Below are positions 17,159-24,522 of a stretch of 41,931 nucleotides of DNA, piece by piece (position 1 is the first letter of the stretch; every line of letters starts with the position of its first letter). The notes beneath the pieces were generated by a model. The model had not been told where the DNA came from and made no database searches. It was given only the letters and a program-made list of their open reading frames with translations. Source of the stretch: Clostridia bacterium (GTDB taxonomy: Bacteria; Bacillota; Clostridia; Oscillospirales; CAG-272); contig JAGCLY010000066.1 in assembly GCA_017646745.1 (NCBI GenBank), positions 1 through 41,931 of the forward strand, written 5' to 3'. The position numbers were made by a program, and so were the translations under genes.

Positions 17159-18172
17159 TTATTTAATAAAGCCGCCGAGCATTACTGTGCCGTCCAGATA
17201 TAGGACTGCCGACTGCCCGGGTGCAAATTTCTGCGGTGCTGAAAGCTTTAAAACCCCAGTTTTGTCGGGATAAAGAGTGGCAGAAGCCCTGATGAGAGGT
17301 GCAGTGTATCTGAGCTTTACATCAAGCTCAACGGTTGTTTCCTCGGTGGGAGGAGTCATACCCGAATATACAACGTCGTTAAGATAAACCTCATCCTTAC
17401 CTAACAAATCGGGGGAAAGAGTAACGGTGTTTGAGATGGGATCAATATTTGTTACAAAGGCGCGCTGACCGAGTGAAATGCCAAGGCCCTTACGCTGACC
17501 CACGGTATAGTGAATTATGCCCTTATGCCGTCCAAGAACAATGCCGTTCTCGTCAACAAAATCTCCCTCGGGGCTTTTTCCGGCAACAGACTCTATATAC
17601 TCGGTATGGTTTCCCTCAGGAAGGAAGCATATCTCCTGACTGTCCTCGCGGTTAGCGGCAGATATTCCCTGCTCCTCGGCAATTAAACGGATATCGCTCT
17701 TTTTTCCCTCTGACAATGGTAATACAAGCCTTGAAAGTATGCTTTGCGGTAGACGGTATAGCATATACGTCTGCTCCTTGTGGCTGTCCTCCGGCATGGC
17801 AAGAGCAAATCTACCGTCCTGCTCTACCAGCTTGGCATAGTGTCCGGTAGCAATAGCATCAAAGCCCTGCTCCATAGCATAGTCATAGAGTATTTTAAAC
17901 TTAACGCGCTCATTACAGATAATACATGGATTGGGAGTTCGGGCATTGATATATTCGGAGACAAAATTCTCCTTTATCTGTACAAAGCTATCGCGGCAGT
18001 CGATCTCATGAAGAACAATACCGACGGATGCGGCAGCCTCACGTGCGGCAGAAAGCTCGGTATGCTGATGCATTATAAGCACCGCGCCCTCAACAGTATG
18101 CCCCTCAAGAATCAGTTTTTTTGCGGCAAATGCGCTGTCAACGCCGCCGCTGATTCCAACAAGAATTCTCAT
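17159..18172 (-). CDS. mnmA: tRNA 2-thiouridylase MnmA
   Basis: Thiolates U34 of Lys, Glu and Gln tRNAs with sulfur relayed from a cysteine desulfurase. The protein is 337 residues, slightly shorter than usual (~360); the shortening is between the P-loop and RTPNP. It has the PP-loop GISGGVDSA, the nucleophile region RTPNPCIICNERVKF, ATGHYA, and the second catalytic Cys in DSQEICFLPEGNH. ATG at 18172 has GGAG six bases upstream; TTG at 18184 is the longer, unlikely start. The iscS-iscU genes are directly upstream, as expected for a sulfur-relay partner, but a hairpin terminator lies between. Confidence 0.93.
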   Translation of the reverse strand: MRILVGISGGVDSAFAAKKLILEGHTVEGAVLIMHQHTELSAAREAAASVGIVLHEIDCRDSFVQIKENFVSEYINARTPNPCIICNERVKFKILYDYAMEQGFDAIATGHYAKLVEQDGRFALAMPEDSHKEQTYMLYRLPQSILSRLVLPLSEGKKSDIRLIAEEQGISAANREDSQEICFLPEGNHTEYIESVAGKSPEGDFVDENGIVLGRHKGIIHYTVGQRKGLGISLGQRAFVTNIDPISNTVTLSPDLLGKDEVYLNDVVYSGMTPPTEETTVELDVKLRYTAPLIRASATLYPDKTGVLKLSAPQKFAPGQSAVLYLDGTVMLGGFIK

Positions 18173-18188
18173 ATTTTTCTCCAAGAAA

Positions 18189-18219
18189 GCAAAAATCCGC
18201 TGATGTTGCGGATTTTTGC
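18189..18219 (-). terminator. Intrinsic terminator between iscU and mnmA
   Basis: A perfect 12-bp inverted repeat (GCAAAAATCCGC at 18189-18200 with its complement at 18208-18219) read on the minus strand ends in a T-rich stretch. It lies only a few bases before the mnmA SD, so mnmA expression needs readthrough or regulated escape unless a hidden promoter exists. Confidence 0.8.
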
Positions 18220-18231
18220 AAATAATTATGA

Positions 18232-18666
18232 TTAGTCCTCTACAACATGATCGTGGTCGTGATCATGATCCTCAAGCTCGAAGTCAACGGGCTTACCGAT
18301 CTTGGTATAGTAATCGGCAACTGCAGACTTAATAGCTTCCTCTGCAAGAACAGAGCAATGCACCTTTACTGCAGGAAGACCGTCAAGAGCCTCTACAACC
18401 GCACTGTTGGTAAGCTTAAGAGCCTCCTCAACGGTATGACCCTTAACAAGCTCGGTAGCCATAGAGGATGTAGCAATAGCCGCGCCGCAACCAAAGGTCT
18501 TGAACTTACAATCGGTGATAACCTCGTTCTCATCGATCTTAAGATACATCTTCATAATATCGCCACACTTAGCGTTACCTACAACGCCTACACCGTCGGC
18601 ATTTTCAATCTCACCAACGTTTCTGGGATTGGTGAAGTGATCCATTACCTTTTCACTGTATTTCAT
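18232..18666 (-). CDS. iscU: Fe-S cluster scaffold protein IscU/NifU-like
   Basis: Scaffold on which [2Fe-2S] and [4Fe-4S] clusters are built from IscS sulfur. Of 144 residues, ~128 are the IscU fold with cysteines at 34 (AKCGD), 60 (FGCGAA) and 104 (VHCSV). It begins YSEKVMDHFTNPRNVGE, a typical NifU-type N-terminus. The last ~14 residues form an acidic His-rich tail with four DH repeats, likely able to bind metal; such tails occur in some Clostridia IscU proteins. Start and iscS stop overlap by one base. Confidence 0.94.
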   Translation of the reverse strand: MKYSEKVMDHFTNPRNVGEIENADGVGVVGNAKCGDIMKMYLKIDENEVITDCKFKTFGCGAAIATSSMATELVKGHTVEEALKLTNSAVVEALDGLPAVKVHCSVLAEEAIKSAVADYYTKIGKPVDFELEDHDHDHDHVVED

Positions 18667-19853
18667 TATAAATTAACCTTTTCCTTTTTTACGATTTCTT
18701 CCCAAAGGGGACTCATATTACGAAGCTTCTCTACAATTGGAGCAACGTTTTCAATAATATAATCAATATCATCCTCGGTGGTGTCCTTGGATATAGAAAG
18801 CCTGAGAGAGCCGTGTGCCTTCTCATGAGGAACACCTATAGCAAGCAAAACGTGGGACGCATCAAGCGATGCAGACGAGCAAGCAGAGCCTGTGGAGGCG
18901 CATATGCCCTTCATATCAAGCCAAAGTAGCATGCTCTCACCCTCAATAAACTCAAAGCCAATATTTACAAGGCCGGGGAGGCGATTGGTGGGATGACCGT
19001 TCAGCGAAGAATAAGGAATCTTGGTAAGCTCGCTTATAAGTCTGTCACGCATAGCGGCAACTCTGGGCAGATGAACCATATTTTCCTTTGCAAGCTCGAG
19101 AGCACGTGCAAGACCAACGATATAAGGAAGATTCTCAGTACCGCCTCTCTTACGCTTCTCCTGTCCACCGCCCTCAATAAGGTTGCCAATAACGACACCC
19201 TTTCTGATGTAAAGCAGACCAATTCCCTTGGGGGCATGAAGCTTGTGTCCCGAGAGAGCAAGCATATCAACCTTAATCTTAGAAAGATCAATATCCATGT
19301 TACCGACAGCCTGAACAGCATCGGTAAACATAAGCGCACCCTTGGCGTGTGCGATCTCCACAATCTCCTCGATAGGCTCAATAGTTCCTATCTCATTATT
19401 GGCAAACATTATAGCAACCACGGCGGTCTTGTCGGTAACAACCGAGCGAAGCTCGTCGAGATCAATAACACCGTACTTGTCTACACCAACGTAACTAACA
19501 TCAAATCCCTCTTTAGCAAGCGCCTCGCAGGTACGGAGAACGGCAGGGTGCTCAATCTTGCTGGTAACGATATGTGTTCTGCCCTTTGCCTTCATTCTCA
19601 TTGCGGCTCCACGAATGGCCCAGTTATCAGCCTCGGTACCGCCGGAGGTGAAATAAATCTCACCGGCAGAGCAGCCGAGAACGTTGGCAATTCTCTCCCT
19701 GGCATCGTCAAGCATATCCTTTGCGCTGATGCCCATAGAATGAGCGCTGGAGGGATTACCCCACTCGCTCTCAAAGCAGGGCATCATTGCATCTATAACC
19801 TCGCGGCTGACAGGTGTTGTAGCCGCATTATCAGCATATATAAATCTACTCAA
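18666..19853 (-). CDS. iscS: Cysteine desulfurase IscS/NifS-like
   Basis: PLP enzyme that takes sulfur from cysteine for Fe-S clusters and tRNA thiolation. The 395-residue protein shows IYADNAATTPVS, FTSGGTEADNWA, TSKIEHPAVL, MFANNEIGTIEPI, the PLP-lysine ALSGHKLHAPKG and the catalytic-Cys loop STGSACSSASLDASHVL. No ATG opens the frame; the first start is TTG at 19853. AAAGGA lies 14 bases before it, farther than normal, and that SD is inside a 9-codon mini-frame (19850-19876) whose TGA overlaps the TTG. No IscR-type regulator is adjacent. Confidence 0.93.
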   Translation of the reverse strand: MSRFIYADNAATTPVSREVIDAMMPCFESEWGNPSSAHSMGISAKDMLDDARERIANVLGCSAGEIYFTSGGTEADNWAIRGAAMRMKAKGRTHIVTSKIEHPAVLRTCEALAKEGFDVSYVGVDKYGVIDLDELRSVVTDKTAVVAIMFANNEIGTIEPIEEIVEIAHAKGALMFTDAVQAVGNMDIDLSKIKVDMLALSGHKLHAPKGIGLLYIRKGVVIGNLIEGGGQEKRKRGGTENLPYIVGLARALELAKENMVHLPRVAAMRDRLISELTKIPYSSLNGHPTNRLPGLVNIGFEFIEGESMLLWLDMKGICASTGSACSSASLDASHVLLAIGVPHEKAHGSLRLSISKDTTEDDIDYIIENVAPIVEKLRNMSPLWEEIVKKEKVNL

Positions 19854-19903
19854 AATATAAACGCTTGTCCTTTCATAAAATATACAAATTATTGACCTTA
19901 GTT

Positions 19904-19932
19904 ATTGTATACCATTTTTGTGAATATTTCAA
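19904..19932 (-). promoter_or_regulatory. Promoter of iscS-iscU
   Basis: On the minus strand TTGAAA (19927-19932) and TACAAT (19904-19909) are 17 bases apart, about 50 bases upstream of the iscS start. Confidence 0.7.
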
Positions 19933-20004
19933 TAGCCTTAACATAATGTATTTGTTAATTTTTTGTGAACACCCCCTGCGGCGATAAAATTTGACATGGA
20001 ATAC

Positions 20005-20033
20005 TTGACATTTGTTATAAAATAAAATATAAT
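20005..20033 (+). promoter_or_regulatory. Consensus promoter of the glucokinase gene
   Basis: TTGACA at 20005-20010 and TATAAT at 20028-20033 are separated by exactly 17 bases. The -10 box is the first six bases of the first copy of the 93-bp repeat. The transcript would have a ~250-base leader before the glucokinase start. Confidence 0.85.
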
Positions 20034-20120
20034 TTATGTGTTGTTAATTTTCCTAATAAGAAAATTAACCGTGCTGCCTTTTGGCATCACACCGAAAATC
20101 ATGGATTTTCGCACATTACT
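20028..20120 (+). repeat. 93-bp direct repeat, copy 1, in the glucokinase leader
   Basis: Identical base for base to 20177-20269 (offset 149). It contains three inverted repeats in a row: TTAATTTTC/GAAAATTAA with a 7-base spacer, GTGCTGCC/GGCATCAC (one mismatch, TTTT loop), and CGAAAATC/GATTTTCG around an ATG. The 56-base segment between copies has its own inverted repeat, GTTCTCG/CGAGAAC, around GGCTAGCC. Confidence 0.95.
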
Positions 20121-20176
20121 TGAAATATTGTCGTTCTCGCTTGCTGGCTAGCCGACAGACGAGAACGGACGTATAT

Positions 20177-20269
20177 TATAATTTATGTGTTGTTAATTTT
20201 CCTAATAAGAAAATTAACCGTGCTGCCTTTTGGCATCACACCGAAAATCATGGATTTTCGCACATTACT
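20177..20269 (+). repeat. 93-bp direct repeat, copy 2, in the glucokinase leader
   Basis: Second perfect copy. It ends 22 bases before the glucokinase ATG and keeps the TATAAT at its left edge, but the sequence 17 bases further up is GACAGA, so it lacks the consensus -35 of copy 1. Its inner ATG (20250) is in frame with the glucokinase gene. Confidence 0.95.
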
Positions 20270-20291
20270 AAAAAATATCTCGGAGGATATT

Positions 20292-21254
20292 ATGTATACT
20301 ATTGGAATTGACCTTGGCGGAACAAATATAAAGGCCGGCCTGTGCGACGCCGCACTCAATATTATCGATCAGGAGTCCTGCCCTACCCTGGCAAACAGAA
20401 ACGGTGAAGAGATCGTTGCCGACATGGCTGAACTGGCAAGCAGACTTATCATCAGAAACAACCTGACTATTAAGGACATCGAATATGTTGGTATCGCAAC
20501 CCCTGGTATTGCCAACAACAGACTCGGTATGGTTGAATACGCAAACAACCTTCCATTCAAGAATTTCCCTATAGCAAAGCTGTTTAAAAAATATATGCCA
20601 ATTGAAACCGTTTACATCGCAAATGATGCAAACGCCGCTGCTCTCGGCGAGGCTCTCGTAGGTGCGGCAAGGGGCAGTAAGAACTCTATTATGGTTACCC
20701 TCGGAACCGGTGTAGGCGGCGGAATTATTATTAATGGAAAGATTTACTCCGGCGCGCTTAACGATGCGGCGGGAGAGTTAGGCCACATGGTTATCAACGT
20801 TGGCGGCAGACAGTGCTCCTGCGGCAGACGTGGATGCTGGGAGGCATATTCCTCTGCATCGGCCTTTACCGACATTACCAAGGCTAAGATGCGTGAGCTG
20901 AAAATCAAGGGAATCCCCTCCCTGCTCTTCGACTGTGCAGACCGCGAGGGTAAGGTAAGCGCAAGAACCGCCTTCAACGCAAAGAGTCGTGGCGACATTC
21001 ACGGCGAGGCTCTTGTTAACGAGTACATAAACAATCTTGCGGTTGGTATCACCAACCTTATCAACGCATTCCAGCCCGATATAATTTGTATCGGTGGCGG
21101 CGTTTCCGGCGAAAAGGAGCGACTTATAGAGCCACTTTCCATAATTGTATCCACCGAGCAGTACACCAGATCCTGTGAAAAGAAGACACAGATCAAGGTT
21201 GCCTCTCTCGGTAACAATGCCGGCATCGTTGGTGCGGCAGGTCTTGGAAGATAA
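20292..21254 (+). CDS. glcK: ROK-family glucokinase
   Basis: ATP-dependent sugar kinase, probably glucose to glucose-6-phosphate. The 320-residue protein has the phosphate loop GIDLGGTNIKAG at the N-terminus, ATPGIANN, the catalytic ANDANAAALGE segment, TLGTGVGGGIIINGK, the ROK motif ELGHM and the zinc-binding CSCGRRGCWE. ATG at 20292 follows GGAGG (20282-20286). The frame stays open upstream through repeat copy 2, but ATG 20250 has no SD. Its neighbours suggest that it feeds glucose-6-phosphate toward glycolysis and amino-sugar synthesis. Confidence 0.9.
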   Translation: MYTIGIDLGGTNIKAGLCDAALNIIDQESCPTLANRNGEEIVADMAELASRLIIRNNLTIKDIEYVGIATPGIANNRLGMVEYANNLPFKNFPIAKLFKKYMPIETVYIANDANAAALGEALVGAARGSKNSIMVTLGTGVGGGIIINGKIYSGALNDAAGELGHMVINVGGRQCSCGRRGCWEAYSSASAFTDITKAKMRELKIKGIPSLLFDCADREGKVSARTAFNAKSRGDIHGEALVNEYINNLAVGITNLINAFQPDIICIGGGVSGEKERLIEPLSIIVSTEQYTRSCEKKTQIKVASLGNNAGIVGAAGLGR

Positions 21255-21312
21255 TCACAAAACACCATAAAAGCACAAAAGTAATATACTGTAATAAATA
21301 AAAGATAAGCTG

Positions 21313-21356
21313 AATTGACACAATTATGGCACCTATATGCTTTAATTGTGTCAATT
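21313..21356 (+). terminator. Perfect 14-bp inverted repeat, likely terminator or operator
   Basis: AATTGACACAATTA (21313-21326) is repeated in inverted form at 21343-21356 around a 16-base loop, followed by TTCT. The stem is AT-rich with only a short T tract, so it is a weak terminator candidate for the glucokinase gene; an operator or a structured leader for the next gene is also possible. Confidence 0.5.
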
Positions 21357-21381
21357 TCTATAGAAAGGTAGGCTTGATTTT

Positions 21382-22038
21382 ATGATTTTACAGACACACG
21401 AGCTTTTTGATCTTAGTCACAGCATTGCAGGCCCCTTGCTGAGTCGGTGTAAATATCCACACAGGGCCCTTGGACTGATAGGTGATTTTATCAAGGAATG
21501 CTCAGCTACCCTTGATGACACTTACATAGAAATTGCTGAGGATGTTTTTGCCGCAGATGATGCTAAAATATGGGACGGCGCAACCATTGTCGGACCGACT
21601 ATCATAGGCCGCAGAGCAGAGATACGGCCGGGTGCCTTTATCCGGGGAAAAGCTATTATTGGCGACGGTGCAGTGATAGGAAATTCTACCGAAATAAAGA
21701 ACTCCATAATCTTTGATCAGGCTCAGCTCCCCCACTATAACTATGTCGGGGACAGCATTATCGGCTATAGAGCTCATATGGGAGCGGGGGCTATTGCATC
21801 AAATCTTCGCCTGGACAAAAGAGAAATCACCCTTGTGGGTGATGAAGAAGGTGCAGACAGCGGACTTCGCAAAATAGGCGTATTTCTAGGGGATTACGCC
21901 GAGGTAGGCTGTGGCTGTGTGATATGTCCCGGAGGTATCATCGGCAGGGGGGCTATGGTTTATCCCTTAACCTCGGTCAAAGGATATATACCCGAGCATA
22001 CGATATACAACGGAAAAACACTAAAACAATTACACTAA
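21382..22038 (+). CDS. Left-handed beta-helix acyltransferase, GlmU-C-like
   Basis: Protein of 218 residues built from hexapeptide repeats from ~residue 55 to 200 (for example IVGPTIIGRRAEI, FIRGKAIIGDGAVIGNSTEIKNS, GYRAHMGAGAIASNLRLDK). It resembles the C-terminal acetyltransferase domain of GlmU or related UDP-GlcNAc-pathway proteins, but there is no nucleotidyltransferase domain. The LPHYNYVGDSIIG segment is like GlmU around its catalytic His. With glmM next door, a glucosamine-1-phosphate acetyltransferase role is plausible, and a separate uridylyltransferase would then be needed. AAAGG precedes the ATG. Confidence 0.78.
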   Translation: MILQTHELFDLSHSIAGPLLSRCKYPHRALGLIGDFIKECSATLDDTYIEIAEDVFAADDAKIWDGATIVGPTIIGRRAEIRPGAFIRGKAIIGDGAVIGNSTEIKNSIIFDQAQLPHYNYVGDSIIGYRAHMGAGAIASNLRLDKREITLVGDEEGADSGLRKIGVFLGDYAEVGCGCVICPGGIIGRGAMVYPLTSVKGYIPEHTIYNGKTLKQLH

Positions 22039-22053
22039 TATATGGGAGGTAAT

Positions 22054-23415
22054 ATGGGAAGGCTTTTTGGCACTGACGGAATCAGAGGTATATACGGCGG
22101 AGATTTAAACTCTGCCCTGGCAAGATATGTCGGCCGTGCGTTGGTCGATGTTTTAAAGCAAGGAAGCGATATTAAGCCCGTAATATTAGTTGGTATGGAT
22201 ACCAGATTATCCTCTCCCCTGCTTGCAGATTCGTTAATGGAGGGAATATGTGAGGCCGGAGGAGATGCAATCAATCTTGACATCTGCCCTACCCCTACGG
22301 TGGCGCTTTTGGTTACTAAGCATGGATATGATGCAGGTGTTATGATATCCGCATCGCACAACCCCTGGGATTATAACGGGATAAAGATTTTTGGTAGCGA
22401 CGGTTATAAATTAAACGATGCGCTTGAGGAAAAGATAGAAGATCTGATTTTAGATAGAACAGATGATTTTGGACGAGCGCAAAGGCAGGGCCATTATCAA
22501 GTGCTATTCAGCGGAATAGATGAGTACATTGATTATGTCAAGGGCGCCTTTAACTGCTCGCTAGACGGCTTAAAATTGGCCATTGACTGCGCCAACGGAT
22601 CTGCATATATCAGCGCAGAAAGAATTTTTACAGAGCTGGGGGCGGATTGTCTGATGCTTGCCGACAATCCCAACGGAATAAATATCAACCAGGATTGTGG
22701 ATCTACCCATCTTGAAAGTCTGAGAAGAGCGGTTATAGACAATGGGCTGGATCTTGGAATTGCCTTTGACGGAGATGCAGACAGATGTCTGTGTATCGAT
22801 GAAAATGGCAACGAGGTCGATGGTGACTATATTCTGGCTATCCTGGCATATAAATTAAAAAAGGAAAGCAAGCTGAAGGGCAACACCCTTGTCGGAACGG
22901 TTATAAGCAACCTCGGCCTTAGAAAATTCTGTGAAGAAAACGAAATTGATTTTTACCCGACAAAGGTAGGCGACAGGTACGTGCTTGATGCAATTAATGC
23001 CGGCGGCCTTTCGCTAGGAGGAGAGCAATCGGGTCATATTATACTTCGTGACATTTCCACCACGGGCGATGGCCAGCTGACAGCGCTTGCACTGTTATCC
23101 TATATAAAGGAAAGTGGCAAGAGCCTCTCGACCCTCGCCGCAATTATGAAAAAATATCCCCAGTATACGACGAACATATATGCCGATGAAAATGACAAGC
23201 AGGCTCTCAAAACAGACTGCGTTATACAAAAAATTATTCGGGATAATGAAAATAAAATCGGCACAAACGGCAGAATACTCATTCGGCCATCGGGGACAGA
23301 GCGCTTAATCAGAATTATGACAGAGGGCAATGATCCTGCACTTGCAGAGGAAATATGCTACTCTCTTGCCAAAAATATAGGAAAAAGGCTGGTAGAATTA
23401 AAGCATACCGTGTGA
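22054..23415 (+). CDS. glmM: Phosphoglucosamine mutase
   Basis: Converts glucosamine-6-phosphate to glucosamine-1-phosphate for peptidoglycan precursors. The 453-residue protein starts MGRLFGTDGIRG, has the phosphoserine loop ISASHNP (active Ser101), the Mg site FDGDADRC, GGEQSGHII and the C-terminal phosphate-binding IRPSGTERLIRIMTEG. ATG at 22054 follows GGGAGG; ATG at 22042 lies upstream of that SD and is rejected. The gap to the previous gene is 15 bases, consistent with one operon. It overlaps the convergent phosphodiesterase gene by 18 bases. Confidence 0.94.
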   Translation: MGRLFGTDGIRGIYGGDLNSALARYVGRALVDVLKQGSDIKPVILVGMDTRLSSPLLADSLMEGICEAGGDAINLDICPTPTVALLVTKHGYDAGVMISASHNPWDYNGIKIFGSDGYKLNDALEEKIEDLILDRTDDFGRAQRQGHYQVLFSGIDEYIDYVKGAFNCSLDGLKLAIDCANGSAYISAERIFTELGADCLMLADNPNGININQDCGSTHLESLRRAVIDNGLDLGIAFDGDADRCLCIDENGNEVDGDYILAILAYKLKKESKLKGNTLVGTVISNLGLRKFCEENEIDFYPTKVGDRYVLDAINAGGLSLGGEQSGHIILRDISTTGDGQLTALALLSYIKESGKSLSTLAAIMKKYPQYTTNIYADENDKQALKTDCVIQKIIRDNENKIGTNGRILIRPSGTERLIRIMTEGNDPALAEEICYSLAKNIGKRLVELKHTV

Positions 23416-23895
23416 AAGCAGAATTCCACCATCGGTTATGTTGATGACACCGTAGCTGGGTCGGATGCCATATCCACCACCTACACTACCGGGATTAAAG
23501 AGATAATATCCCCCACTTTCGGTTGTCACATACTGTTCAAGCATGCTGTGAGTGTGACCGAATAATACAAGATCAGCATTATGATCGACAGCAAGACGCT
23601 TAATACCGTCAAGTCCGTATTTCACGCCGTAAAGATCACCGTGAGTAAGAAAGATTCGACGTCCCATTAAGGTTATGCTGTCGGTCTTTTTTACTATAAT
23701 ATCGCCAAGAATAGCATTCGAATCACAATTTCCTCTCACTGCAATCCACATGCGGCTTTTGTCATTTATTAGCTCCTCAAAATCGGAAAGTCCGTCACCG
23801 AGAAAAAACACCACCTCGGCATCTCTATGCATGCTGAGCGCACGGCGCATCCCTAAAGATGTGCCGTGAGAATCCGAAAAACAAAGACATTTCAT
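23398..23895 (-). CDS. YfcE/MJ0936-like metallophosphodiesterase
   Basis: Calcineurin-like phosphodiesterase of 165 residues with all metal-ligand motifs: FSDSHG, FLGDGLSDFE, RGNCDS, THGDLYG and FGHTH. The family hydrolyses phosphodiesters with Mn2+; the biological substrate is usually unknown. AAAGGTGAT lies upstream of the ATG. It is a single gene converging on glmM with an 18-base overlap of the 3' ends. Confidence 0.88.
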   Translation of the reverse strand: MKCLCFSDSHGTSLGMRRALSMHRDAEVVFFLGDGLSDFEELINDKSRMWIAVRGNCDSNAILGDIIVKKTDSITLMGRRIFLTHGDLYGVKYGLDGIKRLAVDHNADLVLFGHTHSMLEQYVTTESGGYYLFNPGSVGGGYGIRPSYGVINITDGGILLSHGML

Positions 23896-23962
23896 GAGAA
23901 ATCACCTTTCTGTTTATTTTTCATATAATCCATAATAGTAATCTTAGTCAAGGAGGATTTAT

Positions 23963-24181
23963 ATGAGATTTGACAAGGAAAAGCTAGAGGCGCTTACCTC
24001 CCTGCCGGACGACAAGCTTTGGGCAGAGGTGGTAAGAATAGCAGAGGGCTACGGATATTCTCTGCCTAAGGCCACGCCATCGCACTCGGACATGGAAAAA
24101 ATGAGAAGCGTAGCAAGGGCTGATAAAATAAATATATCCGAAGCCATGAAGCTGGTAAACAAATATAAAAATCAGAGGTAG
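23963..24181 (+). CDS. Small hypothetical protein, first of a three-gene set
   Basis: Protein of 72 residues, charged, no membrane segment, mostly predicted helical by composition (RFDKEKLEALTSLPDDKLW at the start, KINISEAMKLVNKYKNQ at the end). I do not recognise a named family. AAGGAGGA is a strong SD. The next gene starts 4 bases after its stop, so the three small genes are clearly one unit. Confidence 0.75.
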   Translation: MRFDKEKLEALTSLPDDKLWAEVVRIAEGYGYSLPKATPSHSDMEKMRSVARADKINISEAMKLVNKYKNQR

Positions 24182-24185
24182 GCAA

Positions 24186-24518
24186 ATGAGTGATCAGGAA
24201 AATCTTGACATAGGTAAAATTATCGGCCTGATAATGGAAAACCCACAGCTGATAGAGCAGATATCTAACCTGGCAAAAAAGCAACAGCCGTCAACATCCG
24301 AACCTGAGCAGATCAATGAGGTGTCGGCCGAAGTGACTGTGCCAATCGAAGAGGCGTCTCAGGTATCTGCGCCTACATATCAGCCCCAATCAAGCATAAG
24401 AGGAAACAGAGCGCAACTGCTGAATGCCCTGAAACCCTATATATCAAACGAAAGAGCGAAGGCAATAGATTCAATGATGTCTATTGCCGACATTCTCGAC
24501 GTGATGAAAACGAGGTAA
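24186..24518 (+). CDS. Small hypothetical protein with a low-complexity middle, second of a three-gene set
   Basis: Protein of 110 residues: a short helical N-terminus (DIGKIIGLIMENPQLIEQIS), a Ser/Glu/Pro/Gln-rich linker (~residues 35-75) and a helical C-terminal segment (NRAQLLNALKPYISNERAKAI). The C-terminal part resembles segments of uncharacterised Clostridia proteins I cannot name. GAGGTAGG precedes the ATG. Not recognised; no function is claimed. Confidence 0.72.
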   Translation: MSDQENLDIGKIIGLIMENPQLIEQISNLAKKQQPSTSEPEQINEVSAEVTVPIEEASQVSAPTYQPQSSIRGNRAQLLNALKPYISNERAKAIDSMMSIADILDVMKTR

Positions 24519-24522
24519 TGCT

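Noticed and set aside
20101..20151. 16-codon mini-frame in repeat copy 1 (starts MDFRTLL)
   Set aside because: It has no SD, and copy 2 gives a different frame end. Coding is not supported.
20028..20269. CRISPR array or insertion sequence as an explanation for the 93-bp repeats
   Set aside because: Only two copies with one 56-bp spacer, too long for CRISPR repeats; no transposase and no terminal inverted repeats or target duplications were seen.
20187..20291. N-terminal extension of glucokinase through repeat copy 2
   Set aside because: The best SD is at 20282-20286 for ATG 20292, and the protein starts with the expected IGIDLGGTN motif; the extension is just an open frame in the leader.
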